In this document: piece after piece, positions 5,646-6,808 of the stretch
Numbering within the stretch: the stretch's first letter is position 1
How the letters are laid out: every line of letters starts with the position of its first letter
Source of the DNA: Desulfobacteraceae bacterium
GTDB taxonomy: Bacteria; Desulfobacterota; DSM-4660; Desulfatiglandales; Desulfatiglandaceae
Reading direction: 5' to 3'
DNA: 6,808 bases
Assembly (NCBI GenBank): GCA_020349865.1
Contig: CP070700.1
Span: 3,705,310-3,712,117, forward strand
Translations under genes and position numbers: made by a program
Notes under the pieces: generated by a model
The model's input: only the letters and a program-made list of their open reading frames with translations
The model's database searches: none
Told to the model about the DNA's origin: nothing

Positions 5646-6808
5646 TTATCGTAAAGAGGAGTATTGTTTTTTCACTTCCTTCTTTAGGATTTTCCCCGAG
5701 CCAGTCTTGGGAAAAGGTTCTTTGACGATTTTTATAACTCGCGGATATTTGTAAGGCGCCACTCTCTCCTTAACATAGTTCTTAATGGTATCGGTAGCCA
5801 TTTGGGCCCCGTCTTTCAGAAAAACGACTGCGGCCACCTCTTCTCCGAGATCCTCGTGAGGAATGCCAAAAACAGCGGCCTCCAAAATATCCGGGATCTG
5901 ATAGAGCACTTCTTCAATCTCTCGAGGATACACATTGTATCCTCCTCGAATAACTAATTCTTTTTTCCGATCAACGATATATATGTAATGGTCCTCATCC
6001 ATTCGGGCCATATCCCCCGTATAAAGCCAACCATTCTTAATCGTGGCTCTTGTTTCATCGGGACGATTCAAATATCCCTTCATTACGGCCGGTCCATTAA
6101 TAAGCAACTCTCCAACCTCTCCCTGTTGTACGTCATCTCCGTTATTATCAACAATTCTTGCAGTGAATTCCGGAATGGGAAGGCCAATGGAGCCAGGTTT
6201 GGTGACCTTTACATAAGGGTTCTCAACGCACACCGGTGCTTCCGTAAGACCATATCCTTCATGGATTTCTGTTTTGAAAAGTATTTCAAACCGTTTTAGA
6301 AATTCTACTGGCAAGGAGGCACCACCGGATATACAAAACCTCAAAGAGTGGCGCTTTGGTGGAGTTTCGGAAGTAACCTGGATTAAACGATTGAGCATAG
6401 TGGGAACGCCAAAAAAAATGGTCTGTTCTTCTTGTTCTATAACTTCGATAACTTTTTCAGGCTCGAAATGAGAAAAAAGCTCTATGGTGAACCCCAGATA
6501 CATTGAGACATTCATTACGCTGGTTATTCCGTATACGTGATAAAGGGGAAGAACTCCGATAACCACAGTCTTTGGGTCTAATTCACCACGCATTTCAGCA
6601 AGTATCTGTGCATTAAGGGCTAGGTTCCCATGGGTTAGCATAACGCCCTTGGGAACCCCTGTCGTCCCGGAGGTGTAAATGATGTTCAGCGTGTCGTTGT
6701 CATCTGCTGGATAGGTGAGAAACTCCTTCTTAACAGAATAGACCTTTTCCAGATCCATAAAATCTTGACCTTGTTCTACCCCCAATGCAAATCTTAGTGA
6801 GGTCCCAC
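5646..6808 (-). CDS. Acyl-CoA synthetase (AMP-forming fatty/organic acid-CoA ligase), N-terminus missing
   Basis: The frame stays open to the right edge, so the true start lies outside. About 386 codons are visible of a family that is usually 500-560 residues, so roughly the first 110-170 are missing. The TTG at 6783-6785 is internal and should not be taken as the start. The ANL-superfamily signatures appear in order. The ATP/AMP-binding loop IIYTSGTTGVPKGVMLTHGN lies at about 6683-6624. Next come GYGLTEAPVC (adenine/acyl pocket), GWLYTGDMARMD (ribose-binding Asp), VDRKKELVIRGGYNVYPREIEE (hinge and C-domain) and PKTGSGKILKKEV with the adenylation-step lysine near the C-terminus. It activates a carboxylate with ATP and CoA to the acyl-CoA and pyrophosphate. 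As the first visible gene of the operon it probably activates the substrate; the substrate cannot be assigned. Confidence 0.92.
   Translation of the reverse strand, partial: GTSLRFALGVEQGQDFMDLEKVYSVKKEFLTYPADDNDTLNIIYTSGTTGVPKGVMLTHGNLALNAQILAEMRGELDPKTVVIGVLPLYHVYGITSVMNVSMYLGFTIELFSHFEPEKVIEVIEQEEQTIFFGVPTMLNRLIQVTSETPPKRHSLRFCISGGASLPVEFLKRFEILFKTEIHEGYGLTEAPVCVENPYVKVTKPGSIGLPIPEFTARIVDNNGDDVQQGEVGELLINGPAVMKGYLNRPDETRATIKNGWLYTGDMARMDEDHYIYIVDRKKELVIRGGYNVYPREIEEVLYQIPDILEAAVFGIPHEDLGEEVAAVVFLKDGAQMATDTIKNYVKERVAPYKYPRVIKIVKEPFPKTGSGKILKKEVKKQYSSLR

Overview
The window looks like part of a catabolic operon from an anaerobic Gram-negative bacterium of moderate G+C content. A sulfate-reducing or syntrophic member of the Desulfobacterota is the best guess. 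That placement is inferred from the gene repertoire: a 4-hydroxybutyryl-CoA dehydratase family protein, a beta-keto acid cleavage enzyme, CoA-dependent beta-oxidation genes and a lipid-exporting-type cell envelope protein with a Gram-negative signal peptide. It is not based on any marker gene. Every convincing gene lies on the minus strand, so transcription runs from the right end of the window to the left.

In transcription order the layout is as follows. (1) An acyl-CoA synthetase/ligase (5646-6808) is cut by the window edge at its N-terminus. (2) A 44-codon relic of a thiolase N-terminus (5483-5617) follows. (3) A complete beta-keto acid cleavage enzyme of the BKACE/Kce (DUF849) family occupies 4583-5455. 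(4) A 243-bp spacer carries two GC-rich dyads of the dispersed-repeat type. (5) A complete 4-hydroxybutyryl-CoA dehydratase (AbfD) family protein (2873-4339) keeps all four iron-sulfur cluster ligands but has altered catalytic acids. (6) A MaoC-type hotdog hydratase lies at 2275-2772. (7) A 142-bp spacer may hold a decayed ORF. (8) A 3-hydroxyacyl-CoA dehydrogenase (1251-2132) and (9) a crotonase-family enoyl-CoA hydratase (453-1232) follow, 18 bp apart. (10) A leader of about 320 bp with no clear gene precedes (11) the first 43 codons of an exported protein, probably a TRAP-type solute-binding protein (1-129).

Together the genes suggest uptake of an organic acid, activation to its CoA thioester, radical dehydration or isomerisation by the AbfD-like enzyme, hydration, and NAD-dependent oxidation to a 3-oxoacyl-CoA. 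Carbon-carbon cleavage would follow. The thiolase that normally does this step is only a relic here, and a BKACE stands beside it. The substrate cannot be read from the sequence. Two specificity clues stand out: the AbfD-like protein lacks the glutamate corresponding to E455 of the Clostridium aminobutyricum enzyme, and the BKACE has leucine where the amine-binding E14 of Kce would be. These comparisons rest on recalled reference sequences and need an alignment to confirm.
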